A stretch of 64,000 nucleotides of DNA from Thioalkalicoccus limnaeus (lineage in GTDB: Bacteria; Pseudomonadota; Gammaproteobacteria; Chromatiales; Chromatiaceae), in the NCBI RefSeq assembly GCF_041197575.1, contig NZ_JBDKXB010000002.1, positions 62,001 through 126,000 on the forward strand, in the 5' to 3' direction. The notes beneath the pieces were generated by a model. It saw nothing but the letters and a program-made list of their open reading frames with translations. It had not been told where the DNA came from and made no database searches. Both the position numbers and the translations under genes were made by a program. Shown one piece after another: positions 34,497 through 43,314 of the stretch; position 1 is the first letter of the stretch, and every line of letters starts with the position of its first letter.

Positions 34497-34800
34497 CCGT
34501 TCCCCCTGTGTGCAGGTAGATACCGTGCGCGAGGCGAACGGTCGTAACATCCCGCCCGGGCCGCCGCAGCTCGATCCGGCTGATCAACAAGTGCGAAACA
34601 CCGTCGCCGTTCTTGACGGCGTAGAAGTGATACCCGAGCAGCCCCATCACCGGGTTGAAGTGAAACGCGCCGGCGTGCGCAATCACGAGGAAGATGATCG
34701 CGAGGACATAGGCGCCCGTCAGCCAGTCGCCGGCGACGGCGCCGAAGAGCGGAGACAAGGACGTCGACACCAGAAGGAATCTGGCGAAGGCGTTCAGCAT
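34489..34800 (-). CDS. kwaA: KwaA-like membrane protein, short form
   Basis: The protein has 103 aa. Hydrophobic stretches lie at about residues 7-25 and 28-55 (LTGAYVLAIIFLVIAHAGAF), followed by NPVMGLLGYHFYAVKNGDG and a short soluble tail with HLLISRIELRRP. The NP..GLxGYxFYxV motif and tail resemble the C-terminal end of KwaA, and kwaB follows with overlapping reading frames, so I assign KwaA. At about half the length I expect for KwaA, it may have lost its first helices through a deletion at the hsdS side or represent a minimal form. Its start overlaps the hsdS stop by 7 nt. Confidence 0.65.
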   Translation of the reverse strand: MLNAFARFLLVSTSLSPLFGAVAGDWLTGAYVLAIIFLVIAHAGAFHFNPVMGLLGYHFYAVKNGDGVSHLLISRIELRRPGRDVTTVRLAHGIYLHTGGTDD

Positions 34801-35120
34801 TGCGGCGTCACTGCGTGCGATGGCCGGACCAACCGCACCCGACCAGTCAGGAGCTGCTGCATCATGCCCTGCTTGATCGCGCGGGTCTTGTCGCGGCGCG
34901 CCTCGAGCGCGGCGATGTCGGCGAGGACGGTGGCGATGGCGGACTGCTCCTCGATATCCGGAAGCGATGCGAAAATGCCTTCCACGTCGTCCATCAGCGC
35001 GAGGCAGCGTTCGAGGGCGGCGCGTTCGTCGGGAGCGCCGAGCCCCAGCTCGGCCAATTCTGGCGCTGTGACTGGCCTTGCCGGCTTCGTTGCGGATGCA
35101 TGGCCGGGACGGCCATGCAC
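34794..35120 (-). pseudogene. hsdS: Type I restriction specificity subunit HsdS, C-terminal remnant
   Basis: About 108 codons. The C-terminal half, LPDIEEQSAIATVLADIAAL then KTRAIKQGMMQQLLTGRVRL, is the conserved distal helix and end of HsdS. The usual ADMDAEIAALE has been shortened to ADIAALE. Target-recognition domains are missing, and the N-terminal 45 residues do not look like HsdS. The remnant starts 15 bp after the ygfZ stop, so hsdM and most of hsdS were apparently deleted up to that gene. It cannot specify DNA recognition. Confidence 0.8.
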
Positions 35121-35135
35121 TGGATCAGCCTTCCC

Positions 35136-36182
35136 TCAGAAGTGGCGCTCGCCGTCCGCCGGAAAGCCGTAGGGCGGCGGCGTCAGTTGCAGCAGCGGGC
35201 CCTCGATTCCACCGAGGTGGACATGGTCCTGTTCGGCCGATTCGATCTCGACGACGGCCAGCAGTTCGTAGCGGTGGTCGCCGGCCGCGCGGGCATCGAC
35301 GACCCAGCCGGTACCCTGTTGGGAATGGCTGTCCGGGGAGAACAGCTCATCGCCGGGGCGGGGTGGGGTGTCGGTGGTGACCTCGGCGAGATACATCCGC
35401 CTTTTCGATCGGCCGAGGTACTGCATTCGCGCGACGACCTCTTGGCCCGTGTAGCAGCCCTTGGTAAAACTCACCCCGTCGATCAGATGCATGTTCGCCA
35501 TCTGCGGGACGAAAAGCTCCGCCGTTGCCGTGTACACGGTTGGGATCCCGGCGCGAATGTCGAGCAGGCGCCAATAGTCGGCATCGGCGGGGTCGGCCTG
35601 ACCGCACAGCTCTTGCCAGATCGCCTTGACCCGATGCGGCGGGCCGAGCAGCTGGAAGCGCGCCGGGGTGCCCGGGATCCGGATCAGGACCAGTTCTTCG
35701 CGGCGTACCAAACCATTGTCGAGGTCCGGTAGCGGCCCGCACAGGTCGGCGAGACGCCGTGCGGTGCCGGGGCCAACGACACCCAGGATGACCCAGTCGT
35801 CGCTGACATCCGTGAGCCGCGTCCGCGAACGCAGAATGAAGCGCTTAAGCCGCGTCAGTATCGGTTCGAGGCGGGTTCGCGGAAGCTGCAGAAGGTAGGT
35901 CTCGTCGAGTCGGATCAGCCGAAGGTTGGCCAACATCCGCCCTTTGGGGCTACAGTACCCGCTCAGTTGGGTGTGGCGGTCGGACAGTTCGCGTACGTCG
36001 TTGGTCAGCTGCCCTTGCAGGAAGTCGGCGGCATCGGGGCCGTCAGCCGCAATCAACCCGAGGTCGGATAGGTCGACCAGCCGGTCTTCGCCGGTCGTCG
36101 TTGCCGCCGGGAAGCGGACCTGATCGTCGGGGTCGATCCGCGCGGATTGGGACTCGAGGAAGGCTCTCCACTCGCTGTTCAT
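35136..36182 (-). CDS. ygfZ: YgfZ/GcvT-like folate-binding protein for tRNA modification and Fe-S protein maturation
   Basis: The protein has 348 aa. It carries the family signature KGCYTGQEVVARMQYLGRSK near residue 240 and the GcvT-type N-terminal block LIAADGPDAADFLQGQLTND. YgfZ uses a folate to support MiaB-type and other Fe-S enzymes. The ATG at 36182 fits the start of the family; the long upstream extension is non-coding. It is divergent from the RNase II-type gene (143 bp). It marks the intact chromosome boundary of the defence locus, because hsdS debris begins directly after its stop. Confidence 0.92.
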   Translation of the reverse strand: MNSEWRAFLESQSARIDPDDQVRFPAATTTGEDRLVDLSDLGLIAADGPDAADFLQGQLTNDVRELSDRHTQLSGYCSPKGRMLANLRLIRLDETYLLQLPRTRLEPILTRLKRFILRSRTRLTDVSDDWVILGVVGPGTARRLADLCGPLPDLDNGLVRREELVLIRIPGTPARFQLLGPPHRVKAIWQELCGQADPADADYWRLLDIRAGIPTVYTATAELFVPQMANMHLIDGVSFTKGCYTGQEVVARMQYLGRSKRRMYLAEVTTDTPPRPGDELFSPDSHSQQGTGWVVDARAAGDHRYELLAVVEIESAEQDHVHLGGIEGPLLQLTPPPYGFPADGERHF

Positions 36183-36325
36183 AACGTAGCGTCTCGCGGT
36201 GAGTGTCGCGGGCGTCGTCGCTGGACGGCGACCGAACAGGTTTCGTTGGGAATGCTGATCCGTATCATACCGTAAGCGCCGTTGTCGGCAGCTACCCGCA
36301 TCGTCGTAATGAAGAGAACGAGTCC

Positions 36326-38155
36326 TTGTCAAATCACGCACTGAGCCTCCAGGCTGACAGCCTGGTCTTGTACAAGATCCATCCAGCCCGCGTGTTGGCG
36401 GTCGGTGAGAAGATCGACATCGAACTCGAGGGGGGGCAAACGAAGCGCGTTCGCCCCAAGGACATCGAGGTGTTGCACCCGGGTCCACTGAGAAGTCTCG
36501 CGGATTTGGCGCCTTGCGAAGGCGAAATCGAGGAGGCCTGGTCGCTGTTGGAGGGCGGCGAGACGGATCTCAAGGAGCTGACCGAATTGATCTTCGAGGC
36601 CTACACACCGGCTTGTTGCTGGACCGTGTGGCGTCTGGTCGCGGCTGGGATCTATTTCACCGGATCGCCGCAGCGCATCCAGGTGCGGTCGCGCGACGAG
36701 GTCGAGCGTGATCGGGCCGAGCGTGCGGCGAAGGCGGCGGCCGAAGCCGAATGGCGCGCCTTCCTCGAGCGTATGGAGGCGGCCAGGCCGGCGCCGGAGG
36801 ACTGCGCGCGTCTTGCCGAGGTGGAGCGTCTGGCTCTGGGCCAGAGCGAGTACAGCCGGATCTTGCAGGCCCTCGGACACCAGGAAACGCCTCAGAATGC
36901 GCACCGTGCGTTGGTGCGCTGCGGCTATTGGTCGCGCAACCACAACCCCTATCCCGCCAGGGCCGGGGTGCGCCTCGATGACCCGGTGTTGCCAGTGCCT
37001 GAGCCGGTGGATGAGCCGCGTCTCGACCTGACCCATCTACCGTCCTACGCCATCGATGACGAAGGCAACCAGGATCCGGACGACGCCATCAGCCTCGACG
37101 GTGAATGGCTCTGGGTCCATGTCGCCGACGTCGGGATGCTGGTCGCCGCCGATGGGGAGCTGGAACGCGAGGCGCGCGGGCGGGGCGCCAATCTGTACCT
37201 GCCCGAGACCGTGATCAATATGCTGCCGGTGGAAATCACGGAGCGACTCGGCTTGGGCTTGCAGTCGACCTCGCCGGCGCTATCGTTCGGTTTTCGTTGC
37301 TCGGAGGGTGGCGAGCCGCTCGACCTGCGGATCGAGCGAACCTGGATCCGAGCGCAGCGCTGGACCTATGGCGATGTCGAAGCGGTGATCGGTGATGAGC
37401 CGTTCGCGTCGATCGAGCGGTTTCTCGCACCGTTTCGGGCGCGTCGCGTCGAGCGGCGCGTCGCCAGTCTCGATCTTCCCGAGGTCAGTGTCCGGGTCCA
37501 TGATGGGCGCGTCCTGGTGCGACCCTTGCCGCGGCTGCGCAGTCGCGATCTGGTGACCGAGGCGATGCTGATGGCGGGCGAGGCCGTCGCGCGTTTCTGC
37601 CATGAGCAAGCGCTGCCCATCCCCTTTGCCGGGCAGCCGATGCCGGAAGTCCAGGATTCGCCGACCGACCTGGCTGGGATGTACGCGCTGCGTCGCAAGT
37701 TCAAACCGACACGGATGGCGCGCGAACCCGAGCCGCACGCAGGCCTCGGATTGCATTTCTACACGCGCGCGACCAGCCCGCTGCGCCGTTATTCGGATCT
37801 CCTCGTGCACCAGCAACTACGCGCCTGGTTGCGCGGGGAGCCCTGTCTCGATGTCGAGACCGTGATGAGCCGGATCGCCGAGGCGGATATGGCCGGCTCC
37901 CAAGTCCGTCGCGCGGAACGGCTTTCGAACCAGCATTGGAAGCTGGTCTACCTGCGGGAAAACCCGGAGTGGCGAGGAGACGGTGTCGTCGTCGAGGTCG
38001 CGGAGCACAAAGCGACTGTGCTGATCCCCGAGTTGGCGCTGGAGGCCCGCGTTCGGTTGCGCGGCGAGACGACGCCGAACGCGCGAGTCAGCTTGATCCC
38101 GCGCGAGGTCGACTTGCCGGACCTGGCCGTTTACTTCAGCGCCAAAGGTCATTGA
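36326..38155 (+). CDS. RNase II family 3'-5' exoribonuclease
   Basis: The protein has 609 aa from a TTG at 36326 with GAGAACGAG upstream. An N-terminal region with DSLVLYKIHPARVL and VRPKDIEVLHPGP is followed by the RNB catalytic domain, beginning SYAIDDEGNQDPDDAISL (about residue 240) with the metal-binding aspartates, and SPLRRYSDLLVHQQLRAWL. A C-terminal S1-like region ends the protein. It degrades single-stranded RNA processively. It is shorter at the N-terminus than E. coli Rnb and matches the subgroup found in Chromatiales-type bacteria. A start further upstream (36203) is open but lacks support. Confidence 0.9.
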   Translation: MSNHALSLQADSLVLYKIHPARVLAVGEKIDIELEGGQTKRVRPKDIEVLHPGPLRSLADLAPCEGEIEEAWSLLEGGETDLKELTELIFEAYTPACCWTVWRLVAAGIYFTGSPQRIQVRSRDEVERDRAERAAKAAAEAEWRAFLERMEAARPAPEDCARLAEVERLALGQSEYSRILQALGHQETPQNAHRALVRCGYWSRNHNPYPARAGVRLDDPVLPVPEPVDEPRLDLTHLPSYAIDDEGNQDPDDAISLDGEWLWVHVADVGMLVAADGELEREARGRGANLYLPETVINMLPVEITERLGLGLQSTSPALSFGFRCSEGGEPLDLRIERTWIRAQRWTYGDVEAVIGDEPFASIERFLAPFRARRVERRVASLDLPEVSVRVHDGRVLVRPLPRLRSRDLVTEAMLMAGEAVARFCHEQALPIPFAGQPMPEVQDSPTDLAGMYALRRKFKPTRMAREPEPHAGLGLHFYTRATSPLRRYSDLLVHQQLRAWLRGEPCLDVETVMSRIAEADMAGSQVRRAERLSNQHWKLVYLRENPEWRGDGVVVEVAEHKATVLIPELALEARVRLRGETTPNARVSLIPREVDLPDLAVYFSAKGH

Positions 38156-38298
38156 GGCCATGCTGACGCCGGTGGTGCCCGACCGCCAGTCGGCAGCGCA
38201 TCTCGGCCCCAACCAGGCCGCCCGAGATGCCCCTGGCCGAGGGGCCTCCGCAGGTCGTCACGCGCGGAGGTCGGCACTCAGGCGCTCGCCGCGGCCGC

Positions 38299-38826
38299 TC
38301 AGGCGTTCCAGCGGCGCACCGATCCGGTATCGAGATGAACGAAATTCGAGCGGGAGTAGAAGCCGACACCGCCCCGTCCGAGGGCGGTTGCACAATCGCG
38401 GATCTGCCGGGTGCTGGTATCGGTGAGTCGCACATCGATGGCCTGGCCGGTCAGGTGGAGGCTGCGCTTGGCCACCCGACTTGAACTGGTGCGCAGCATC
38501 GCGTTCGTGCGGGGCGAGCGGTAGGCGCTTAGCACTTGATAGACGCCGCCGCGGCTGCCGAGATCGCGTTGCACATCGAAGAGCAGGTCGAGCAGCTTGG
38601 GGTCGATGGGTACGGAATCGCCTGTGCGGAAGTCGCGGAGGAAGTGATTGACCTTCTGGAGTTCGCTCCGCTGATAGTGTTCGCCGATGCGGTAGCAGAC
38701 TGTCAGGCGTTCGTTGGTATGCTGATGATGGAATGACAGGACGTGTCGCGTGGAGTCGGTGGTACGGGCCAACACCGGCGTTGCGACGGCCGCCAGGGTC
38801 AGGCCGATAAAGATACGTCGGTTCAT
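38299..38826 (-). CDS. DUF882/YcbK-type murein peptidase-like protein, exported
   Basis: The protein has 175 aa. The N-terminus MNRRIFIGLTLAAVATPVLA carries twin arginines ahead of a hydrophobic core, consistent with Tat or Sec export. The mature part is the DUF882 (M15-like) fold with YQVLSAYRSPRTNAMLR, the zinc-type HLTGQAIDV (HxxxxxxxD) and a later VHLDTG. These proteins trim peptidoglycan peptides in the periplasm. A strong GGAGGGGGAA sits just ahead of the ATG. YcbK-type genes often sit beside L,D-transpeptidase genes; here there is none within the window. Confidence 0.9.
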   Translation of the reverse strand: MNRRIFIGLTLAAVATPVLARTTDSTRHVLSFHHQHTNERLTVCYRIGEHYQRSELQKVNHFLRDFRTGDSVPIDPKLLDLLFDVQRDLGSRGGVYQVLSAYRSPRTNAMLRTSSSRVAKRSLHLTGQAIDVRLTDTSTRQIRDCATALGRGGVGFYSRSNFVHLDTGSVRRWNA

Positions 38827-39160
38827 AGCTTCCCCCTCCAAAACATTGTTCTAACAGCGAGCACGGATTATAAGGGATCGAGCGAATAACGCAAACGTTG
38901 CGTCGCGCGATCACCTGGTTATCGTATTGGAAACATAACCGTCACACAGGCCGGTTAATCATTCGTTGAGCTGATACGGCCTATTCGTAGCGCACGGTGG
39001 CGCTCGGGCTCAATTGTCGCCTGCGTCATACTGCCTGTTGTAATTTGCCGAATTACTTATTGCCGTGTCTTAATCGCGCCGCAATAGTGACCTTTTCAAC
39101 CCCGCGGTGGCCTCGTGTTAACTCCGTCACGATGTCCGTCGCCCCGAATTGGTTAGCCTT
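38827..39160. other. 334-bp divergent intergenic region
   Basis: Noncoding and relatively A+T-rich compared with the flanks. It must contain the promoters of the DUF882 gene (minus) and nudF (plus). I see no clear consensus promoter, repeat or structured RNA. Confidence 0.5.
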
Positions 39161-39763
39161 ATGGAATACGAACTGCAACTGATCGAGCGCGAGCCGTGCC
39201 ACCATGGTTTCCTCGCCCTCGCGCGTTATCGCCTCCGTCATGAGCTGTTTGGCGGCGGCTTGAGTCAGGTGCTGGCGCGCGAGCGTATCGAGCCGCTGGA
39301 GGCGGCGGCGATCCTGCTTTATGATCCGGCGGCGGAGCAGGTCGTGATGGTCGAGCAGTTCCGCATCGGGGCGCTCGAGGCGCAGGCGGGTGCCTGGTTG
39401 ACCGAACCGGTCGGGGGCATGATCGGGCCGGGCGAGTCACCGGTCGATGTGGCGCGGCGCGAGGCGGACGAAGAGGCGGGGTGCCAGGTCACCCGGGTCG
39501 AGCCGATTTGTCGCTTCTATGTGAGCCCCGGCGTCTCGGCCGAGCGCGTGCATCTATTCTGCGGATGCTGCGCGGCGCCGGCCGATGGTGGCGTCCACGG
39601 GCTGGCGCACGAGGGCGAAGACATCCGAGTCGTGGTGCTGGACTTTGCCGAGGCCTTTCGGCGTGTCAGCGATGGACGGATCCAGACCACGACCGGGATC
39701 ATCGCGGTTCAGTGGCTGGCATTACATCATCAACGGCTGCGGCGGGTCTGGTTGGGGCGATGA
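39161..39763 (+). CDS. nudF: ADP-ribose pyrophosphatase (NUDIX)
   Basis: The protein has 200 aa. It contains a perfect Nudix box GMIGPGESPVDVARREADEE followed by AGC, plus the upstream VVMVEQFRIGALEA and AWLTEPVGG and the downstream FYVSPGVSAERVHLFC, all typical of NudF/YqiE. It hydrolyses ADP-ribose to AMP and ribose 5-phosphate in the cytoplasm. The ATG at 39161 is chosen because the conserved region starts there; a GTG four codons upstream is an alternative. It is followed 36 bp later by the transglycosylase gene. Confidence 0.93.
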   Translation: MEYELQLIEREPCHHGFLALARYRLRHELFGGGLSQVLARERIEPLEAAAILLYDPAAEQVVMVEQFRIGALEAQAGAWLTEPVGGMIGPGESPVDVARREADEEAGCQVTRVEPICRFYVSPGVSAERVHLFCGCCAAPADGGVHGLAHEGEDIRVVVLDFAEAFRRVSDGRIQTTTGIIAVQWLALHHQRLRRVWLGR

Positions 39764-39799
39764 GCCAGGGCGTCGGGCCTTCGATTCGAGGGAGGGGCG

Positions 39800-40477
39800 A
39801 TGGCGAGCGCAAGGGCCTTGTTGGCGATTCTATCGTGCCTGACTGTCGGCACCGCAGCGGCGGATGTTTACAAGTATGTCGATGCGCAGGGGGGCGTGAT
39901 CTTCACGGACAAGCCGCTGACGCGCCAAGGCGTGACCTTGGAGTGGCGACGTTCGACGACGAGCCTGACGGCCGAGCATCAGGAGAGCGCGCAGCGGGTC
40001 TTGGCCCAGGCGCGCGTCCTGTCGTCGGCGCCGGCGAAGCTAGGTCGAACCGCCGCGCAGCGCCGGGCGGATTTCGATCCGATGATCCGTGCCAACGCAG
40101 CGCGCTACCGCCTATCTCCTGAGTTGCTGCACGCGGTGATTCGGGCCGAATCGGCGTACAATCCGGCGGCAGTGTCCCCGGCTGGGGCGACGGGCCTGAT
40201 GCAGTTGATGCCGGCGACCGCCGAACGCTATCGGGTTCGCGACATCTGGGATCCGGCCGAGAACCTGCGTGGCGGTGCCGAGTATCTGCGGTACCTGTTG
40301 GACTTGTTCGATCAGGATCTGCGCCTCGCGTTGGCTGGTTACAACGCCGGCGAGAATGCGGTGATCCGTCATGGTCGTCAGATACCCCCATTCGCCGAGA
40401 CGCAGACTTACGTGCGCCGAGTCTTGCAGTTCATGTGGGCCGAACAGGCCTCCTCGGGCCGCATCGCGATGCGCTGA
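39800..40477 (+). CDS. Lytic murein transglycosylase (SLT) with DUF4124-like N-terminus
   Basis: The protein has 225 aa. A signal peptide ends at about TAAA. A short DUF4124-type segment (DVYKYVDAQGGVIFTDKPLT, about 22-41) follows. The SLT domain is at about 95-215, with the catalytic Glu in IRAESAYNPAAVSPAGATG, then LMQLMPATAERY and ALAGYNAGENAV. It cleaves the glycan chain of peptidoglycan in the periplasm, forming 1,6-anhydro ends. Length and motifs are complete. It is probably co-transcribed with nudF. Confidence 0.93.
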   Translation: MASARALLAILSCLTVGTAAADVYKYVDAQGGVIFTDKPLTRQGVTLEWRRSTTSLTAEHQESAQRVLAQARVLSSAPAKLGRTAAQRRADFDPMIRANAARYRLSPELLHAVIRAESAYNPAAVSPAGATGLMQLMPATAERYRVRDIWDPAENLRGGAEYLRYLLDLFDQDLRLALAGYNAGENAVIRHGRQIPPFAETQTYVRRVLQFMWAEQASSGRIAMR

Positions 40478-40648
40478 GGACCTTCCGCTCTGGGACCGAG
40501 CTGGGGCGTTGCGGGTCGCGTTGGTTCCCTGGGCCGGGTTCGGTCTTGATCCAGCGTGGCGTGCCGACCCGGTGGCACCGATCGTTGGGTCGGCGCAGCC
40601 TGACGGGTTAGGATCCCGTCTTCGCTGAACCGGTTCGGAGGCCAGCGC

Positions 40649-42148
40649 ATGCCTGATGCAGATGTGATCGTTGTCGGCAGTGGGGTCGGCGGCCTGGTGG
40701 CGGCTGGATTGCTCGCGCGCCATGGACGGCGGGTGCTGGTCTGCGAGAGCCACCGTGTCGCGGGCGGGGCGACGCACGGGTTCGAGCATCGGGGGTTCCA
40801 CTTCGATGCCGGGCCGTCCTTCTTCTGGGGGCTTGGGAACCCGGCCTCGCTGAACCCGGTCAGCCAGGTGCTGGCGGCGCTCGGCGAATCGCTGGACAGC
40901 GTCGGCTACGATCCGCTCAACGTCTACCATCTGCCCGAGGGGCGATTCCCCGCGCATCGCCGAGGGATCGACTATCGCGCGGCCATCGCCGGGTTCAGCC
41001 CGCGCGGGGCCGTCGAATTCCAGGCGTTCGAGGGGCGTCTGTTGGACCTCTATCAGGCGCTGAAGGCGATTCCGATCATGAGTCTGCGCGCCGATTGGCG
41101 CCTGCTGCCGTATCTCATGCGTCACCATCCGTTGCCGTTGCTTCGCCTGACACCGCGCCTCAGGGCGATCTACAGCTCGGTCGGGCAACTGATGGATCGC
41201 TGCGTCACGGATCCCTGGACGCGTCGATTGATCGATCTGGAATGCTTCCTGATCACGACGCTGAAGGCCCATGACACGCCGACGCCGGAGATGGCCGTGA
41301 TCTTCGGCGAGCGCGACCAGATCGAGGTCGACTATCCGCGGGGCGGCACCCAGGCCATCGCCGCGGCGCTGGTGCGGGCCTTGGAGCGCTGGGGAGGGAC
41401 CTTGAGGACCCGGGCCCACGTGCAGCGGATCCTCGTCGAGCAGGGTCGGGTGCGCGGCGTGCGGCTGCGCAATGGCGAGGAGCTCAGGGCGCCGATCGTG
41501 ATCTCCAACGCGACCCTGTGGGATACCCTCGAGACCTTGTTGGCCCCGACGGATGTCCCCGCGGCCTACCGCGCGGCGGCATTGCGAACGCCCACCGCCT
41601 CGAGCTTTCTGCACCTGCACTTGGGCATTCGCGCCGATGGCCTGACCGGCCTTCACCCGCAGCACGTCATCGTGCAGGATCCCGATCGAGATATCAGGGT
41701 CCCCGGCAATGTTTGCATGATCTCGATCCCGACCTTGTTGGATCCGTCGCTGGCCCCGCCCGGTCATCACGCGATTCATGCCTTCACGCTGGAGCCGTGG
41801 GAGGGTTGGCAGCGTGGCGAGGGGTATCGGGCCCGCAAGCAGGAGCGGGCGCAGATCATCTTCCGGGCGCTTACGCGGCTCATCCCGGACCTGCGGGAAC
41901 GCATCGTCGTCGAAATGATCGGCACGCCGCTGACGCACGCGCGCTATTTGCGTCGCCACCGCGGGACCTACGGCCCCCTGATTCGCGCCGCCGACGGACT
42001 CTTCCCGAGCTGTCGCACGCCGGTGACGGGGCTTTATCGGGTCGGCGATAGCACCCGGCCGGGGGTCGGGGTACCGGCCGTCGCCGCCTCGGGGATTCTG
42101 TGTGCCAATACCTTGCTCGGGATGGACGAGGTGGCGTCTCTGTTATAG
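40649..42148 (+). CDS. FAD-dependent carotenoid isomerase/desaturase-like oxidoreductase
   Basis: The protein has 499 aa. The N-terminal dinucleotide motif VIVVGSGVGGLVAAGLLARH is followed by ESHRVAGGATHGFEHRGFHF, and GLYRVGDSTRPGVGVPAVAA at the C-terminus is the CrtI/CrtISO FAD-contact block. The overall pattern, including DYPRGGTQAIAAALV, resembles carotene cis-trans isomerase (CrtH/CrtISO) and retinol saturase relatives more than CrtI desaturase. In a phototroph it would act on lycopene-type carotenoids; the substrate is inference. No other carotenoid gene is within the window. Confidence 0.83.
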   Translation: MPDADVIVVGSGVGGLVAAGLLARHGRRVLVCESHRVAGGATHGFEHRGFHFDAGPSFFWGLGNPASLNPVSQVLAALGESLDSVGYDPLNVYHLPEGRFPAHRRGIDYRAAIAGFSPRGAVEFQAFEGRLLDLYQALKAIPIMSLRADWRLLPYLMRHHPLPLLRLTPRLRAIYSSVGQLMDRCVTDPWTRRLIDLECFLITTLKAHDTPTPEMAVIFGERDQIEVDYPRGGTQAIAAALVRALERWGGTLRTRAHVQRILVEQGRVRGVRLRNGEELRAPIVISNATLWDTLETLLAPTDVPAAYRAAALRTPTASSFLHLHLGIRADGLTGLHPQHVIVQDPDRDIRVPGNVCMISIPTLLDPSLAPPGHHAIHAFTLEPWEGWQRGEGYRARKQERAQIIFRALTRLIPDLRERIVVEMIGTPLTHARYLRRHRGTYGPLIRAADGLFPSCRTPVTGLYRVGDSTRPGVGVPAVAASGILCANTLLGMDEVASLL

Positions 42149-42183
42149 GCAGCTAGACGAGTTCTCGGATGGCGTCGTCGGCG

Positions 42184-43146
42184 TTAAGGCACCGGAACAC
42201 CGTCGAGGATCAGGTCGGCAATGGCCTGATGATCGGTGCGCCCGGTCCGTTGGCTGCCGCTGTCGCCGAGTCGGTGGACCGTGCAGGGGGTCAGCACCGT
42301 CTGCACGTCCTCCGGCAACACGAAGTCGCGCCCGTCGAGCAGTGCCCAGGCCCGCGCGCTGCGCAGCAGGCCGAGCCCGGCGCGAGGTGACAGGCCATGC
42401 GGGAAATGGCCGCAGCGGCGGGTGAAGAGCAGGATCTCGTGGCAATACTCGATGATCGCTGGGGAGGCATGGACGCGATCGACGGTCGCTTGCAGTGCGA
42501 GCAGCTCGTCGACGCCGATCACCGCCGGTTGGCGTTCGATCATCGCGCGGCGATCCTCGCCGGCCAGCAGCTCTTTCTCTTGCTCGGCTGGGGGATACCC
42601 GAGCTCGATGCGCATCAGGAAGCGGTCGAGTTGCGACTCCGGCAGCGGGAAGGTCCCGACTTGATAGGCTGGATTCTGTGTCGCGATGACGAAGAACGGG
42701 CGCGGTAACGACCGTGTGGTCCCCTCGACGGTGACCTGCCGCTCCTCCATCGCCTCGAGCAGGGCGCTCTGCGCCTTCGGCGTCGCCCGGTTGATCTCGT
42801 CGGCCAGCACGAGTTGCGCGAAGATCGGCCCGGGGTGGAAGCGAAAGCGCTCCTCATGGCGTTCGTAGATGGAGACGCCGAGGATGTCGGCCGGCAACAG
42901 GTCGCTCGTGAATTGGATCCGCGTCTGGTGCAATCCGAGCAACCGTGCCAGCAGGTGAGCCAGGGTCGTCTTGCCGACGCCGGGGACGTCCTCGATCAGC
43001 AGGTGGCCGCGCGCGAGCAGGCAGGTCACGGCGAGCTTCAGCTCCGCCTCTTTGCCGAGCAGGACCGCGCCGGCGCTGGTCAGCAGCCGTTCCAAGTTCG
43101 CGGGTCGCTGTGTCGGGACCGGCCCCGAGCGGCCGAAGGGGGTCAT
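42184..43146 (-). CDS. MoxR-type AAA+ ATPase
   Basis: The protein has 320 aa. It has Walker A EDVPGVGKTTLAHL, the Walker B region LVLADEINRATPKAQSALLE, and sensor/arginine-finger blocks LPRPFFVIATQNP and PLPESQLDRFLMRI, the standard MoxR (RavA-relative) signature. MoxR proteins act as chaperone-like ATPases, generally with DUF58 and vWA partner proteins. Those partners would normally lie downstream (below 42184), but the convergent carotenoid gene is there instead. The ATG at 43146 is chosen because the family's N-terminal helix starts there; upstream codons are not conserved-looking. Confidence 0.92.
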   Translation of the reverse strand: MTPFGRSGPVPTQRPANLERLLTSAGAVLLGKEAELKLAVTCLLARGHLLIEDVPGVGKTTLAHLLARLLGLHQTRIQFTSDLLPADILGVSIYERHEERFRFHPGPIFAQLVLADEINRATPKAQSALLEAMEERQVTVEGTTRSLPRPFFVIATQNPAYQVGTFPLPESQLDRFLMRIELGYPPAEQEKELLAGEDRRAMIERQPAVIGVDELLALQATVDRVHASPAIIEYCHEILLFTRRCGHFPHGLSPRAGLGLLRSARAWALLDGRDFVLPEDVQTVLTPCTVHRLGDSGSQRTGRTDHQAIADLILDGVPVP

Positions 43147-43314
43147 GTTCCCGCTCTCCGAGTGCCGTGGGTCGCACCGGGTGCTCTGCGGATCGAGCGG
43201 CGTGGGCCTCGGATCCATGGCGGCTGAACGCCCCGGCTGTCGACCTCCTGGCGGTTCGAGATCGGGCAAATTCGAGTATTATTGTCGGCTTTCAATCGCA
43301 TCCTGGCGTTGTCC

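Noticed and set aside
40112..41959. A 615-codon minus-strand open frame opposite the transglycosylase and carotenoid genes
   Set aside because: The opposite strand carries two enzymes with complete catalytic motifs. The minus frame has no recognisable domain.
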